64,000 bases of DNA from a virus, in the IMG/VR virus record IMGVR_UViG_3300035698_013060, positions 62,001 to 126,000 of that record, one strand, 5' to 3'. Positions 51,861 to 60,020 of this stretch are shown here, piece after piece; within the stretch, counting starts at the first letter, position 1, and every line of letters begins with the position of its first letter. The notes under the pieces are model-generated. The model was not told the origin of the DNA and searched no databases. It worked only from the letters and a program-made list of their open reading frames with translations. Both the position numbers and the translations under genes were made by a program.

Positions 51861-52146
51861 GATCGTTCTCCTCGGTTTTTGTTTCTATCTCGGATCGTAG
51901 AAAAAGTTGGGGCTAGGAGGACGTTAGTCCCCTTCGCCCCATGTGCGCCTCCGACACTCGCAGAAGCCCGGTGGAAGCCAATCCGGGCTTCCTTCTGGTC
52001 ATCACTTGTCAGACATGTCCACTTTCGTGGTATGGTCCTCCTTGTGTTGCCCGGTCGAGTGTTACAACCCCTAGCATGGGGCCGTGTTTGCCAACCGGAA
52101 TCATGAAAATCAATTATGTACCTTATAATATGGGCACGAACAGCGT
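51861..52146. other. Intergenic region with several hairpins
   Basis: There is no gene. It contains a terminator-like hairpin (GGGGC...GCCCC then AACTTTTT on the minus strand, 51902-51939), a 9-bp hairpin GAAGCCCGG/CCGGGCTTC (51963-51991) and a nested pair CCGGT/ACCGG enclosing CCCC/GGGG (52051-52098). It lies between two minus-strand genes and probably holds the holin promoter or a small RNA. Confidence 0.5.
51902..51939 (-). terminator. Probable terminator
   Basis: On the minus strand GGGGC...GCCCC, with an inner GGAC/GTCC helix, is followed by AACTTTTT. It lies downstream of 52147-52866 and about 40 bases upstream of the holin start. Confidence 0.6.
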
Positions 52147-52866
52147 TTATCCGCGTCCGGTGTCCTTACTCTCCCTAGAAATGGCTTCCGTTAGAGCTGC
52201 TATCACATCGTCCAACGTCAATGGCTCTCCGTCTACTCTAACCTCAGGGGTTGAAAACTCAAGAGTTCCTTCAGGAACCAATTCTCCTCGTTTAGAAAGC
52301 TCTATTGCTAATAGAATCTTGGAGAGGGTCTCTTCATCGATTCCTCCAACGTACGCCCTAAGAAAACCCCCTACGTTTCCGTAGATCTGAGACATACTGA
52401 CAGTTACTTTCCCAGAATGTACTAGATCGTGGATGGTTTCTGACAGTGGTAGAATTCCAACTAGTCCCATAAAGTGAGCAGCCAGGACTTCATGAGCTAC
52501 TGTCATTGTCGTTATGGTATCCCCTTGGGACAGCATATGGTCAGCAACGATCTCGATAATATCGTGAAGTGTCAAAGGACAATGATGGATTTCGATATCT
52601 ACTTTATCTTCTCCTATGATGTTTCCTAGAAAGGAACAGTTGTTTAGGTCTAGATCAATCTTACAACCGGAAATAAAGAGCTTGTATTCGATGCTAGATC
52701 GAATCATGCCTTTGACACTGTTCACAAATCTAAGCCAGTCTTTTCCGCTCAGTTCCTTGCTGAAGAAGGATTGGACGTAGAATCCACCCTCAGAGTGAAG
52801 CTCTGGACCATCTGCTGTCTCAACTGACGTTATGTTATGTAAACCATCGTGATCACTACTGTCCAT
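52147..52866 (-). CDS. Paralogous unknown protein B with conserved His motifs, 239 aa
   Basis: This is the paralogue of the protein at 49963-50676. Shared blocks are WxRFVxxVxxxIRxxxEYK, IEIHHCPLTLHDI, AHEVLAAHFMGLVGILPLSETIHDLVHSGKV and YGNVGGF. Outside these the N- and C-termini differ. The ATG has CAGGAGG upstream. The two copies flank the putative large RNA and the holin gene, in the same orientation. Conserved histidines suggest a metal-dependent or nucleic-acid-binding protein. No function is known to me. Confidence 0.65.
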   Translation of the reverse strand: MDSSDHDGLHNITSVETADGPELHSEGGFYVQSFFSKELSGKDWLRFVNSVKGMIRSSIEYKLFISGCKIDLDLNNCSFLGNIIGEDKVDIEIHHCPLTLHDIIEIVADHMLSQGDTITTMTVAHEVLAAHFMGLVGILPLSETIHDLVHSGKVTVSMSQIYGNVGGFLRAYVGGIDEETLSKILLAIELSKRGELVPEGTLEFSTPEVRVDGEPLTLDDVIAALTEAISRESKDTGRG

Positions 52867-52927
52867 TAAATCCTCCTGAATCTAATTCTAGCTTCCGCAA
52901 TATTCATGTTCCAGTAGCGAAGTAGGG

Positions 52928-52953
52928 GACCGTTCCCTAGAAAGGGAACGGTC
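52928..52953 (-). terminator. Palindrome, possible terminator
   Basis: GACCGTTCCC, loop TAGAAA, GGGAACGGTC is a perfect 10-bp stem in the gap after the 206-aa gene on the minus strand. No clear U-run follows. Confidence 0.55.
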
Positions 52954-52984
52954 ACCATGAAGTTCTCGAAAAACAGTGATGAAA

Positions 52985-53605
52985 CTAGAGAGTATTGATG
53001 AATGTACCACGGGCGTACGCTGTCTGCTGACGCTGAAGATTGATAGACTCCTGTTCTCTAGCAGCGAAGTTGTCTTCAAAGACCGCAATCAACTTATCGA
53101 GCTCAGCTCTCACCACAGGATTTTTGGCCTTCGTTCTGAGCCGCTGAAGTTCCGGAATGAGTGTCCTACCCTTGACGATCAGACTCGTAGTGATGTTGTC
53201 GGCTTTATCATTGAGGATTCCAGCCTGAACAGCGTAAATCAGACCGACGATCACTCCAACGATGAAGATGACGAAACCTACTGAGGCTCCAGTTCCTGCT
53301 GTCAAAAGAAGTCCAATGAGCCCGATTCCTGTTCCCAGAAGGGAGATGAGAGTTTTTTCACCAGCTTCATCTTTCAAGCGACGACGCTTGGAGATAAGTC
53401 TGCTAACTTCTGCTGACCATTCACCGATACTCTTTGTGATGGAGTCCTCTTTGCCTTCTGTCAGGAAACTCTCGTCTCCTCTGAGTCCAGCCTTGGCCAT
53501 CTCGAAAGCTTCTTCTCCGAGCAGAGAGACCAAGTCTTCTCGGCTCTCTTCCAGTACTAAGAGCAACGATTCATCCAAACCATCTTGATCTTGGTAAAAA
53601 AGCAT
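52985..53605 (-). CDS. Membrane protein with a two-helix hairpin, 206 aa
   Basis: Residues about 84-132 contain two hydrophobic segments (LISLLGTGIGLIGLLLTAG and VGFVIFIVGVIVGLIYAVQAG) forming a membrane hairpin. The flanking regions are charged helices, with a terminal coiled-coil-like stretch. Its role is unknown; a membrane pore, lysis regulator or superinfection exclusion factor are possibilities. It is transcribed divergently from the large structural gene to its right. Confidence 0.65.
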   Translation of the reverse strand: MLFYQDQDGLDESLLLVLEESREDLVSLLGEEAFEMAKAGLRGDESFLTEGKEDSITKSIGEWSAEVSRLISKRRRLKDEAGEKTLISLLGTGIGLIGLLLTAGTGASVGFVIFIVGVIVGLIYAVQAGILNDKADNITTSLIVKGRTLIPELQRLRTKAKNPVVRAELDKLIAVFEDNFAAREQESINLQRQQTAYARGTFINTL

Positions 53606-53722
53606 TACAGTGTCCTCGGTTGTATTATACTGTCACCGTGAAATCGCTAATTTGTTGTTCCCACGGGCTGGAACAAGGCATTGTAGACTTGAGCTTAAAT
53701 CACGAAAAGCTGGAATGGACGC

Positions 53723-56581
53723 ATGATACAGAACTTTCCAGACCTCCCGAAAAGTTCGGCTGATGAGATATCAGCGCTCCTGGAGTTTTGTCGGAGCCTG
53801 GTATTTAAAGACTCGGCTAAAGCCGAGACGGCCGAGACTTTGTTGTCCTCTAAGGCAGCATATAATCTCATTAGTGCTGAGTTAGGATTTACCCCGTTCG
53901 ATGAGTCTAGTGACCCCACTGGAGAAATGGCGCAGAATGAGATCGATGATTACGTAGAGACTAACGAGTACTACGTTACCTACTTGGAAAACCTTGGTCT
54001 AAGAGAGTCTGGTACTCTAGAAACATCAGACCAGTATAAGATGGTGGTAGCTGTAGTTAAGGCTAGAACTGCTGACGACCATGAGATAATCTTCTATCCC
54101 GAGAGCTTCGACCGGAAGCTCCGGGGTTTGTTTCTCGATTTCTTCAACACTAGTCTACACTATTACAATTCTGTTCTTCATAATGAGGGACTGGGTAAGT
54201 ACGAGCGGTACTGGAATTACGTCAACTTTGTCGTCAGTATCATGACTCTCGAGCGAATGATCACGGCCCGCATGGACTTAGCGTTTGATATCGACGCATT
54301 CGACGAACGGTCCATACGAAACATGTTTGCATCCTATGGTCTAGATTTCTTCGAGATCGTCCCGGACAAGTACCGGCGGCGCATCTTAAAGAACATCAAC
54401 TATCTTCTGGAACACAAGGGTACGACACAGGCACTTGTCAATGTCATGCAGATTTTCGGGTTTGACGACATCAAGCTTTTCAAGTACTACTTGGTCAAGG
54501 ATTTTGCCCGAGAGGGTGATGGTTCGATCAGTATGCCTCCAAACTCGTACCTCCAATTTGCTCAGGTAGAACATGATGAGGAGAACCTTGAAGCTGCTTT
54601 CTTGAGTTCGACGACTAAATGGGAAACGTTTGATTCAGTGACCGGCTCTGATCCTTACTGGCATGCTACTGAGGAAGAGATTGCAGTCCATGACTTCACA
54701 TACCTCAATACCAAGTACCTCGGAATCGACGTCAGTATTGATATGTTGAAGAGTACTCTGAACCACTCTTATTTCTACAACTACTTGTACCAGTTCAAGA
54801 AGGCTGGCGACTTGGCCATTCCTGGGAACTACAAGATGACGGTCCAGAGTTCCAAGATCAGTGGAGAACCTATTCACATCTTGGATATGATGATAGCACT
54901 CCACGCCCTTACCATGGAGATCATGGGGTGGGAAGATGTAATCGTCAAGGACTACTACCAAGTGGCGTACACATTTGCAAACGCCCATAGGAACAAGCCT
55001 ACCTTTCAAGAAGATGATCAAGCAGCTTGGGACGTTGATCTCCCAGCTTCTTCTGAAGGAGAAAAAGCTGCAGCCTTTATGGGCAATATCGAGAATCTCC
55101 TCGGGGTCGATTGGGATGATGTTGACATAGCTACCCTCAGAGATGACGTTAGGACATATCTCGAGTCCCTACCGGACAGAGGAGATCTGACTCCAGGAGA
55201 AAATTCCAACTACGACTCAGCTGACCTGGATGGTAAAGAGACGACTCCATACGACTTCGTCAGGACATACCAGGACAACCTGAAGTATGCCGCCAAGCTC
55301 AGGCAGTTGATGATAGACGAGACTAATAAGTCTCGCTATGAAGTCCTGAAGGACATCTACAACTACAAGTTCATTGCTCAATTCAATACTGAGCTCTTCA
55401 GTGGCTACGATACCTATGCTGAGTACTTGGCAGCTGAGAGCCCAGGACTCTATGCATTCATCAGTGGTAAGGATTCGAACGACGCCTTGTATGACATCAT
55501 CACCTTGATCGACAACTTCATTGACGACGCTGACGTCATCGTGGAAACATTTGCTGGAGACACTGGACTGATCGACGGAGAGATGAGTGTTACCAACAAC
55601 ATGGAGTTGTTTAACCTGACTCGGACTTTCATCAAGATGATGGTGGATACTTTCAAGGCATATACCACTCAGTTGAGAGAGTTCTCTGTCTACTACGTTC
55701 ACAGGGATCCATTTGATGATAGGATTCATCTTTTTGATGAGCTCACCCTCGGTCTCCATGGAGGCTTCTACGGGACAGATACTGCAAGGATCTCGGACGA
55801 TGGTATCGGTACAGCAGGAGGACAAGTACATCCGAGGTTCTTGGTATCGGTAGAGTATTCTGATGAGATAGGGATGTACGATAACTACCTTGTGGAACAA
55901 GGTATCAGCGAACCTCCTATTGACTACATGATCCTGGATGATAACGACGACGATCTAGAGGTTTCAGTCAGGACCAGTTACGCTCTTCCGCTTGATATGA
56001 GTGATGAGAGCGATTTCGTCATTCAGTTAGGAGACCTAAGACTAGATCCTTCCACAGGTCAACCTGTTATAGGTTCAACGTGGTATGGATCCATCAGAGC
56101 CTTAGACTCCATGGCCCTTATTTCCATTTTGAAGGTCAAGGACTACACTATCAGAGACGAGCTTCTTGACTGGGCTGAATTCGGTAATATGCCAGGAGAG
56201 GGAGATGCCGTCGGTCTAGGAGATTCATTGTATCCTTCCATCAGGCTCGTCGTCGCTCCCGGAAATCACATAGACGAACAACCCATTAGCGTCGTAGACG
56301 ATGAGCCGGGGTTTGAGCCTTTCCTTCTCAGTAGGCTATCCCCTGGAGACGGCTTCAAGTGGATGGACGGAGACCCACAGACGGACACGCTCGATCTGAC
56401 TTTCTGGGACTCTGTCCTTACGATGATCGAACAGACACCTGGACATGCGTGGTCCGGAGACCCAAATGACTACTTGACCAATCTTTCATTTCACGAGGCC
56501 AGTGACTTTCATTCCAGGTTAGTCAGGACTACTGAGGTGGCCAGGACGAGAGATGCAATAGAAATGACAGTTGTGTCGTAA
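53723..56581 (+). CDS. Large structural protein, baseplate-type, 952 aa
   Basis: This is a long, acidic, Tyr/Asp-rich protein. RRILKNINYLLEHKGTTQALVNVMQIFGF followed by IKLFKYYLVKD (residues about 215-260) resembles a block in large baseplate or tail proteins of myophages (HKGT...FGF...KYY). The rest has no recognised domain. The 119-base gap to the divergent gene should hold its promoter, and the next gene follows after 36 bases. It is probably an early-assembled baseplate wedge or tail component. Confidence 0.65.
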   Translation: MIQNFPDLPKSSADEISALLEFCRSLVFKDSAKAETAETLLSSKAAYNLISAELGFTPFDESSDPTGEMAQNEIDDYVETNEYYVTYLENLGLRESGTLETSDQYKMVVAVVKARTADDHEIIFYPESFDRKLRGLFLDFFNTSLHYYNSVLHNEGLGKYERYWNYVNFVVSIMTLERMITARMDLAFDIDAFDERSIRNMFASYGLDFFEIVPDKYRRRILKNINYLLEHKGTTQALVNVMQIFGFDDIKLFKYYLVKDFAREGDGSISMPPNSYLQFAQVEHDEENLEAAFLSSTTKWETFDSVTGSDPYWHATEEEIAVHDFTYLNTKYLGIDVSIDMLKSTLNHSYFYNYLYQFKKAGDLAIPGNYKMTVQSSKISGEPIHILDMMIALHALTMEIMGWEDVIVKDYYQVAYTFANAHRNKPTFQEDDQAAWDVDLPASSEGEKAAAFMGNIENLLGVDWDDVDIATLRDDVRTYLESLPDRGDLTPGENSNYDSADLDGKETTPYDFVRTYQDNLKYAAKLRQLMIDETNKSRYEVLKDIYNYKFIAQFNTELFSGYDTYAEYLAAESPGLYAFISGKDSNDALYDIITLIDNFIDDADVIVETFAGDTGLIDGEMSVTNNMELFNLTRTFIKMMVDTFKAYTTQLREFSVYYVHRDPFDDRIHLFDELTLGLHGGFYGTDTARISDDGIGTAGGQVHPRFLVSVEYSDEIGMYDNYLVEQGISEPPIDYMILDDNDDDLEVSVRTSYALPLDMSDESDFVIQLGDLRLDPSTGQPVIGSTWYGSIRALDSMALISILKVKDYTIRDELLDWAEFGNMPGEGDAVGLGDSLYPSIRLVVAPGNHIDEQPISVVDDEPGFEPFLLSRLSPGDGFKWMDGDPQTDTLDLTFWDSVLTMIEQTPGHAWSGDPNDYLTNLSFHEASDFHSRLVRTTEVARTRDAIEMTVVS

Positions 56582-56617
56582 CCCGGACACGAGAACAACT
56601 TGAGGAAGAAAGAACCC

Positions 56618-57388
56618 ATGGATACCGAAAGCAAAACTCTCAGATTCGACGAGCGTTCCATCCAGAACATGGTCCGGGACGAGATAGATGCCGCTGCCAA
56701 GCAACCTCTACTGAGAGGTATGGCCGTCTTTAAAGACGGACGTGGCAATGTGTTGATGATCAAGAAGAACCTCATTGTCCATCGAGGAAGGACATACGTT
56801 CTTGAGAGTCTCTTCAAAGAAAACAGTATTTCTGGCCTTGGTCTCACGGGTGAGAGTACTACACCATTTGTTGCTGACGAGATTGACCGCTCTATCTTCT
56901 TGTTCGGTATTGGTACGGGAGGGGTTACTGGTCCGGACCCGTTCGCACCAGACCCACCGCAACCTGAGAACGATGAGCTTGCTACTATCGTTCCTTTCAG
57001 AACGGTTCCTACAGGAACAGGTTTGAGTTCACTGGAAGATACTCATTACTACGGGATGAACTTGTTCAACACCGCTCCGGGCACTCCTGAAGGCGGCGAA
57101 GACAAATACTGGCTCAAGCGGCTCAATCTTGCGACTTCATTCATTCCGGAGTGGGACATCACTCTCGGTTCGCACATGATCTCGATGAAGATGACACTCG
57201 ATATCAACCAGAATGACGCCCGTAGTCAGGGTGTTAATGAGCTGGCTTTGTACATGGCGAACAAGGTAGCTGGCGGCACTCCTGATCCGGACTTTGCCGA
57301 AGTCGAGATGTTCTCACGCATCACGTTCGCCACGGAGATGCTGTCAGGGACCAAAGAGATTACCATCGAATACTACATCTTCGCCTAA
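56618..57388 (+). CDS. Virion structural protein, 256 aa
   Basis: The ATG at 56618 (MDTESKTLRF) has GAGGAAGAAAG upstream; the frame opens at a TTG at 56600. The sequence is beta-rich with FGIGTGGVTGPDPFAPDPPQ and a C-terminus typical of tail or baseplate beta proteins (LDINQNDARSQGVNELALYM...ITFATEMLSG). It follows the 952-aa gene and ends just before a terminator. Confidence 0.6.
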   Translation: MDTESKTLRFDERSIQNMVRDEIDAAAKQPLLRGMAVFKDGRGNVLMIKKNLIVHRGRTYVLESLFKENSISGLGLTGESTTPFVADEIDRSIFLFGIGTGGVTGPDPFAPDPPQPENDELATIVPFRTVPTGTGLSSLEDTHYYGMNLFNTAPGTPEGGEDKYWLKRLNLATSFIPEWDITLGSHMISMKMTLDINQNDARSQGVNELALYMANKVAGGTPDPDFAEVEMFSRITFATEMLSGTKEITIEYYIFA

Positions 57389-57422
57389 AGGCGTCGAATC
57401 GGCCGTAGATATGACGGTTCCA

Positions 57423-57460
57423 GGCCGGTCGGGGTCCGCCCCGACTGGCCGACCTTTTCC
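57423..57460 (+). terminator. Strong terminator
   Basis: GGCCGGTCGGGG/CCCCGACTGGCC (12 bp, one G-U) with loop TCCG, then GACCTTTTCCC. Confidence 0.85.
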
Positions 57461-57478
57461 CTAAAACAGGAGGGTCAC

Positions 57479-58693
57479 ATGCTTGATAAGAATAAGAAAA
57501 TCAAAAGGGAAATGCCGAAGGAAGCTGTTGACGCCCTCATGGCGATGTCTCCTTCAGACATTACTCTTACTTACATACGGAGAACTTTCGCCAGGACGAA
57601 TGACGGTCCTCCGTTGGCATCGTTTCAAGACCGGATAACCGTTCCCAAGGGGAAAATCGGAAACGATAGTCCAATCAGGACTAACGCTGGTAGGTATGTC
57701 TTCAATCTGATGGTATTCGAGAAACTAAGAGACCTGGTTCCGTTTGCCAACGAACCATTGAATAGCAAAGTTATCAAAAGGATAGTCGGAAGGGTCACTG
57801 ACCTTCTCCTAGAGGAAAAGATCGACGAGGATATTTACGTCGATTTCATTAACAGAATCAGTTGGTTGGGATACTCTACGGTTACATTCACGGCTCCTGG
57901 TTTTAATATGGAAGACCTCAAGATCCCACCAAAGACCAAGAAGCTCAAGGCGGAGCTGTTAGAGAAGCACAAGGACGCTATTGACCGCGCCGACGTTGAG
58001 GTTGTCTCTATGATAGAGAAAAGACTCATTGCTTCCGCCAGAGAAGAGATGGCGGGATCTTCCATCATGGACTTCTTCGAATCTGGAGCGAGAGGTAGTT
58101 TTGACAACAACTACAAGAACATGGTTCTCATGAGAGGATTGGCTCCCAAGCCTGAAGATCCGAGCAAGTTCGATGTCAGTCTCGGTAATCTGGTTGATGG
58201 ATCTCCACCAGAAGACCAGCACATCGGAGCCAATATCCTGATCAAGGGTGCGGGTGGAAGGGCTATTGAGACCCGTATCAGTGGGTACATTTCCAAGCAG
58301 TTGACCGCCGCATTTCAGGGTGTGTCCCTTGGACCAGACGGTAGCGACTGCCGGACACCAAGAACTCTGTCGGTCAAGCTGACAAAAGAGAACATCAGCA
58401 TGTTCCGGTTCCGGTACGTAATTGATCGGGGAAAACTCGTACTAATAACGAGCGAGAATTCTGAAAAGTATTTAGGGCAGGTCGTTAGGATGCGCTCTCC
58501 TCTGTACTGCGCGGCTCCTGAGATCTGTGAGAAGTGCTTCGGTCGACTCCCTTATATCATCGGTATCAAGAACATAGGGCTAACGTTCAACGGAGTTGGT
58601 GAGAAGTTGAAGGTCCTCTCAATGAAGGCTTTCCATGATACGACAGTACAAGTCGGGAAGATCGACCTAGAAGCGGCTATCTCAAAGGCATAA
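57479..58693 (+). CDS. RNA polymerase beta' subunit, middle segment
   Basis: DFFESGARGSFDNNYKNMVL (about residue 198-217) matches SGARGSKDQIRQLAGMRG, and RISGYISKQLTAAFQGVSLG then DCRTPRT (about 262-290) matches the SGYLTRRLVDV...DCGT block near the bridge helix. ICEKCFGRL (about 346-354) is CxxCYG. GLTFNGVGEKLKVLSMKAFH (about 362-381) aligns with AAQSIGEPGTQLTMRTFH of trigger helix 1. The protein ends 19 residues later, so the remaining C-terminal part must be another gene. It starts behind AGGAGGG after a strong terminator and is on the strand opposite to the other subunits. Confidence 0.9.
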   Translation: MLDKNKKIKREMPKEAVDALMAMSPSDITLTYIRRTFARTNDGPPLASFQDRITVPKGKIGNDSPIRTNAGRYVFNLMVFEKLRDLVPFANEPLNSKVIKRIVGRVTDLLLEEKIDEDIYVDFINRISWLGYSTVTFTAPGFNMEDLKIPPKTKKLKAELLEKHKDAIDRADVEVVSMIEKRLIASAREEMAGSSIMDFFESGARGSFDNNYKNMVLMRGLAPKPEDPSKFDVSLGNLVDGSPPEDQHIGANILIKGAGGRAIETRISGYISKQLTAAFQGVSLGPDGSDCRTPRTLSVKLTKENISMFRFRYVIDRGKLVLITSENSEKYLGQVVRMRSPLYCAAPEICEKCFGRLPYIIGIKNIGLTFNGVGEKLKVLSMKAFHDTTVQVGKIDLEAAISKA

Positions 58694-58751
58694 CATTCAA
58701 TCAGGGAAAACGAGCAGACCAAGCACCAATGAAAAACAGGAGCATAGAAAA

Positions 58752-59069
58752 ATGGCTGCACGAAACATGAAGTTGAAGCTGTACACTGACGTCAACGGGA
58801 TGTGGCGCATACGGATCAAAGCCGGTAACGGTAAGGTTCTTGCGCGGACGCCGAGAGGTTACGACAAGAGGGAAAAGCTGGTCGAGAACATGAATTTTGT
58901 TCTTTCCAAGCAGTTCGACGTAGAACCCTACCTTGACGCTGCTGGAGAGTATCGCTGGCGCTTTAAGAATGCCGAAGGTGAGATCATCCTTATATCCTCT
59001 GAAGGCTATACCGACAAAGGACACTGCCAACGGATGTCTGACCAGGTTCTAGACGCTGAAAGAGCCTAA
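58752..59069 (+). CDS. YegP-like (DUF1508) protein, 105 aa
   Basis: Two tandem copies of a short beta-beta-alpha unit occur: LKLYTDVNGMWRIRIKAGNGKVLART and VEPYLDAAGEYRWRFKNAEGEIILISSEGYTDKGHCQRM. This is the YegP/DUF1508 pattern (FxLYxDxxGxWRFRxxAxNGxxIAxSxGYxxK). Function is unknown in the family. The ATG has AGGAGC upstream. It is the only other gene in the beta' operon. Confidence 0.75.
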   Translation: MAARNMKLKLYTDVNGMWRIRIKAGNGKVLARTPRGYDKREKLVENMNFVLSKQFDVEPYLDAAGEYRWRFKNAEGEIILISSEGYTDKGHCQRMSDQVLDAERA

Positions 59070-59093
59070 TCTCTACGAAAAGAGGGATTTTGA

Positions 59094-59120
59094 AGCCCCT
59101 ACCCAATGGGTAGGGGCCTC
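59094..59120. terminator. Bidirectional terminator
   Basis: GCCCCTACCC/GGGTAGGGGC (10 bp, 3-base loop) separates the YegP-like gene from the convergent minus-strand gene. Confidence 0.75.
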
Positions 59121-59185
59121 ATCTACCGTGAATAATGAAAACGAACTTTCATATTACGGTTGTAACAATCGTGCAATCCCCCTTT

Positions 59186-59689
59186 TTAATTCTCCTCTTT
59201 GACCTTGGCTCTGTTAGCTCTAGCGATCTGTTTGAACCTAGCCTGTCTGTCCATGTCAGCGAACTTGACATCGTTCAATCCAAGGACCTTGACCATGACG
59301 GCAGTATATACTACGTTGGAGGCGAACACAATTATTCCCTCTCTTCCACGGAAATACCTGGAGAGAGTTGCGATGTATATATTCGACATCTCTTCCATAA
59401 GTTCTTGAACGATCTCAATGGACATCTTCTCGATAACGTCATCCCTGAGGAATCCTGTTTTCTTCTGGTCCAACTTGCTCTTTGCCGTATATTGGACCTT
59501 CGTACTAATCTTGACGTCTATCAAGAACATCAGGGTTTCCATGTCTTTACTGAAGTCCAACTTGGGAGGAGGTATCCTAACCTTTGGTACACCCTTACGT
59601 TGAAGGAAGGTCTGAAGAAGTAGAATTCCAGTGATAACGCACCCCCAGAATTCGATCGAACCTGAAAACTGTCTAAGAATCTCAGTCAT
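59186..59689 (-). CDS. Single-pass membrane protein, 167 aa
   Basis: The ATG at 59689 (MTEILRQFSG) has GGAGAGAAAG upstream. One membrane helix lies near the N-terminus (FWGCVITGILLLQTFLQ, about 12-28). The remainder is a soluble basic domain ending in KIARANRAKVKEEN-type residues. It is unrecognised. Divergent from the 58-aa gene to its right. Confidence 0.6.
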   Translation of the reverse strand: MTEILRQFSGSIEFWGCVITGILLLQTFLQRKGVPKVRIPPPKLDFSKDMETLMFLIDVKISTKVQYTAKSKLDQKKTGFLRDDVIEKMSIEIVQELMEEMSNIYIATLSRYFRGREGIIVFASNVVYTAVMVKVLGLNDVKFADMDRQARFKQIARANRAKVKEEN

Positions 59690-59777
59690 ACTTTCTCTCC
59701 CTGTGTGGGTTCTAACTTTCAATTAGAGACTATCAAATTCGATGTTCGGATGAACTGAAAAACCCGGAGACTCTGAA

Positions 59778-59954
59778 ATGAGCAAAGAAGCGTACGACAT
59801 CCCACCGGAAGCTCTGAACGAGCAGGCCGTGAAGGACGGAGGACTTCAAATCCTCCATGAAGATGGGGCTCCTGTCAAACCCCATATCAACAAACCGAGC
59901 GGTTCACGAAGGTTCAGTCGAGACGAACCTGTGAGGAAGAAAAAACAGACTTGA
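59778..59954 (+). CDS. Small protein, 58 aa
   Basis: A 58-codon frame (MSKEAYDIPPEALNEQAVKDG...) lies between a divergent gene and a strong terminator. It ends in a basic tail (RRFSRDEPVRKKKQT). It was read directly because it is short. The position between promoter space and terminator supports a real gene. Confidence 0.6.
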   Translation: MSKEAYDIPPEALNEQAVKDGGLQILHEDGAPVKPHINKPSGSRRFSRDEPVRKKKQT

Positions 59955-59980
59955 CCACAGCCGGCAAAGTGGTCTGGGAC

Positions 59981-60009
59981 GGCGCATACCCTCCACCGGG
60001 GTATGCGCC
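59981..60009. terminator. Bidirectional terminator
   Basis: GGCGCATACCC/GGGTATGCGCC (11 bp, 7-base loop) lies between the 58-aa gene and the end of the convergent PurC-PurE gene. Confidence 0.85.
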
Positions 60010-60020
60010 CTTCTATCACG

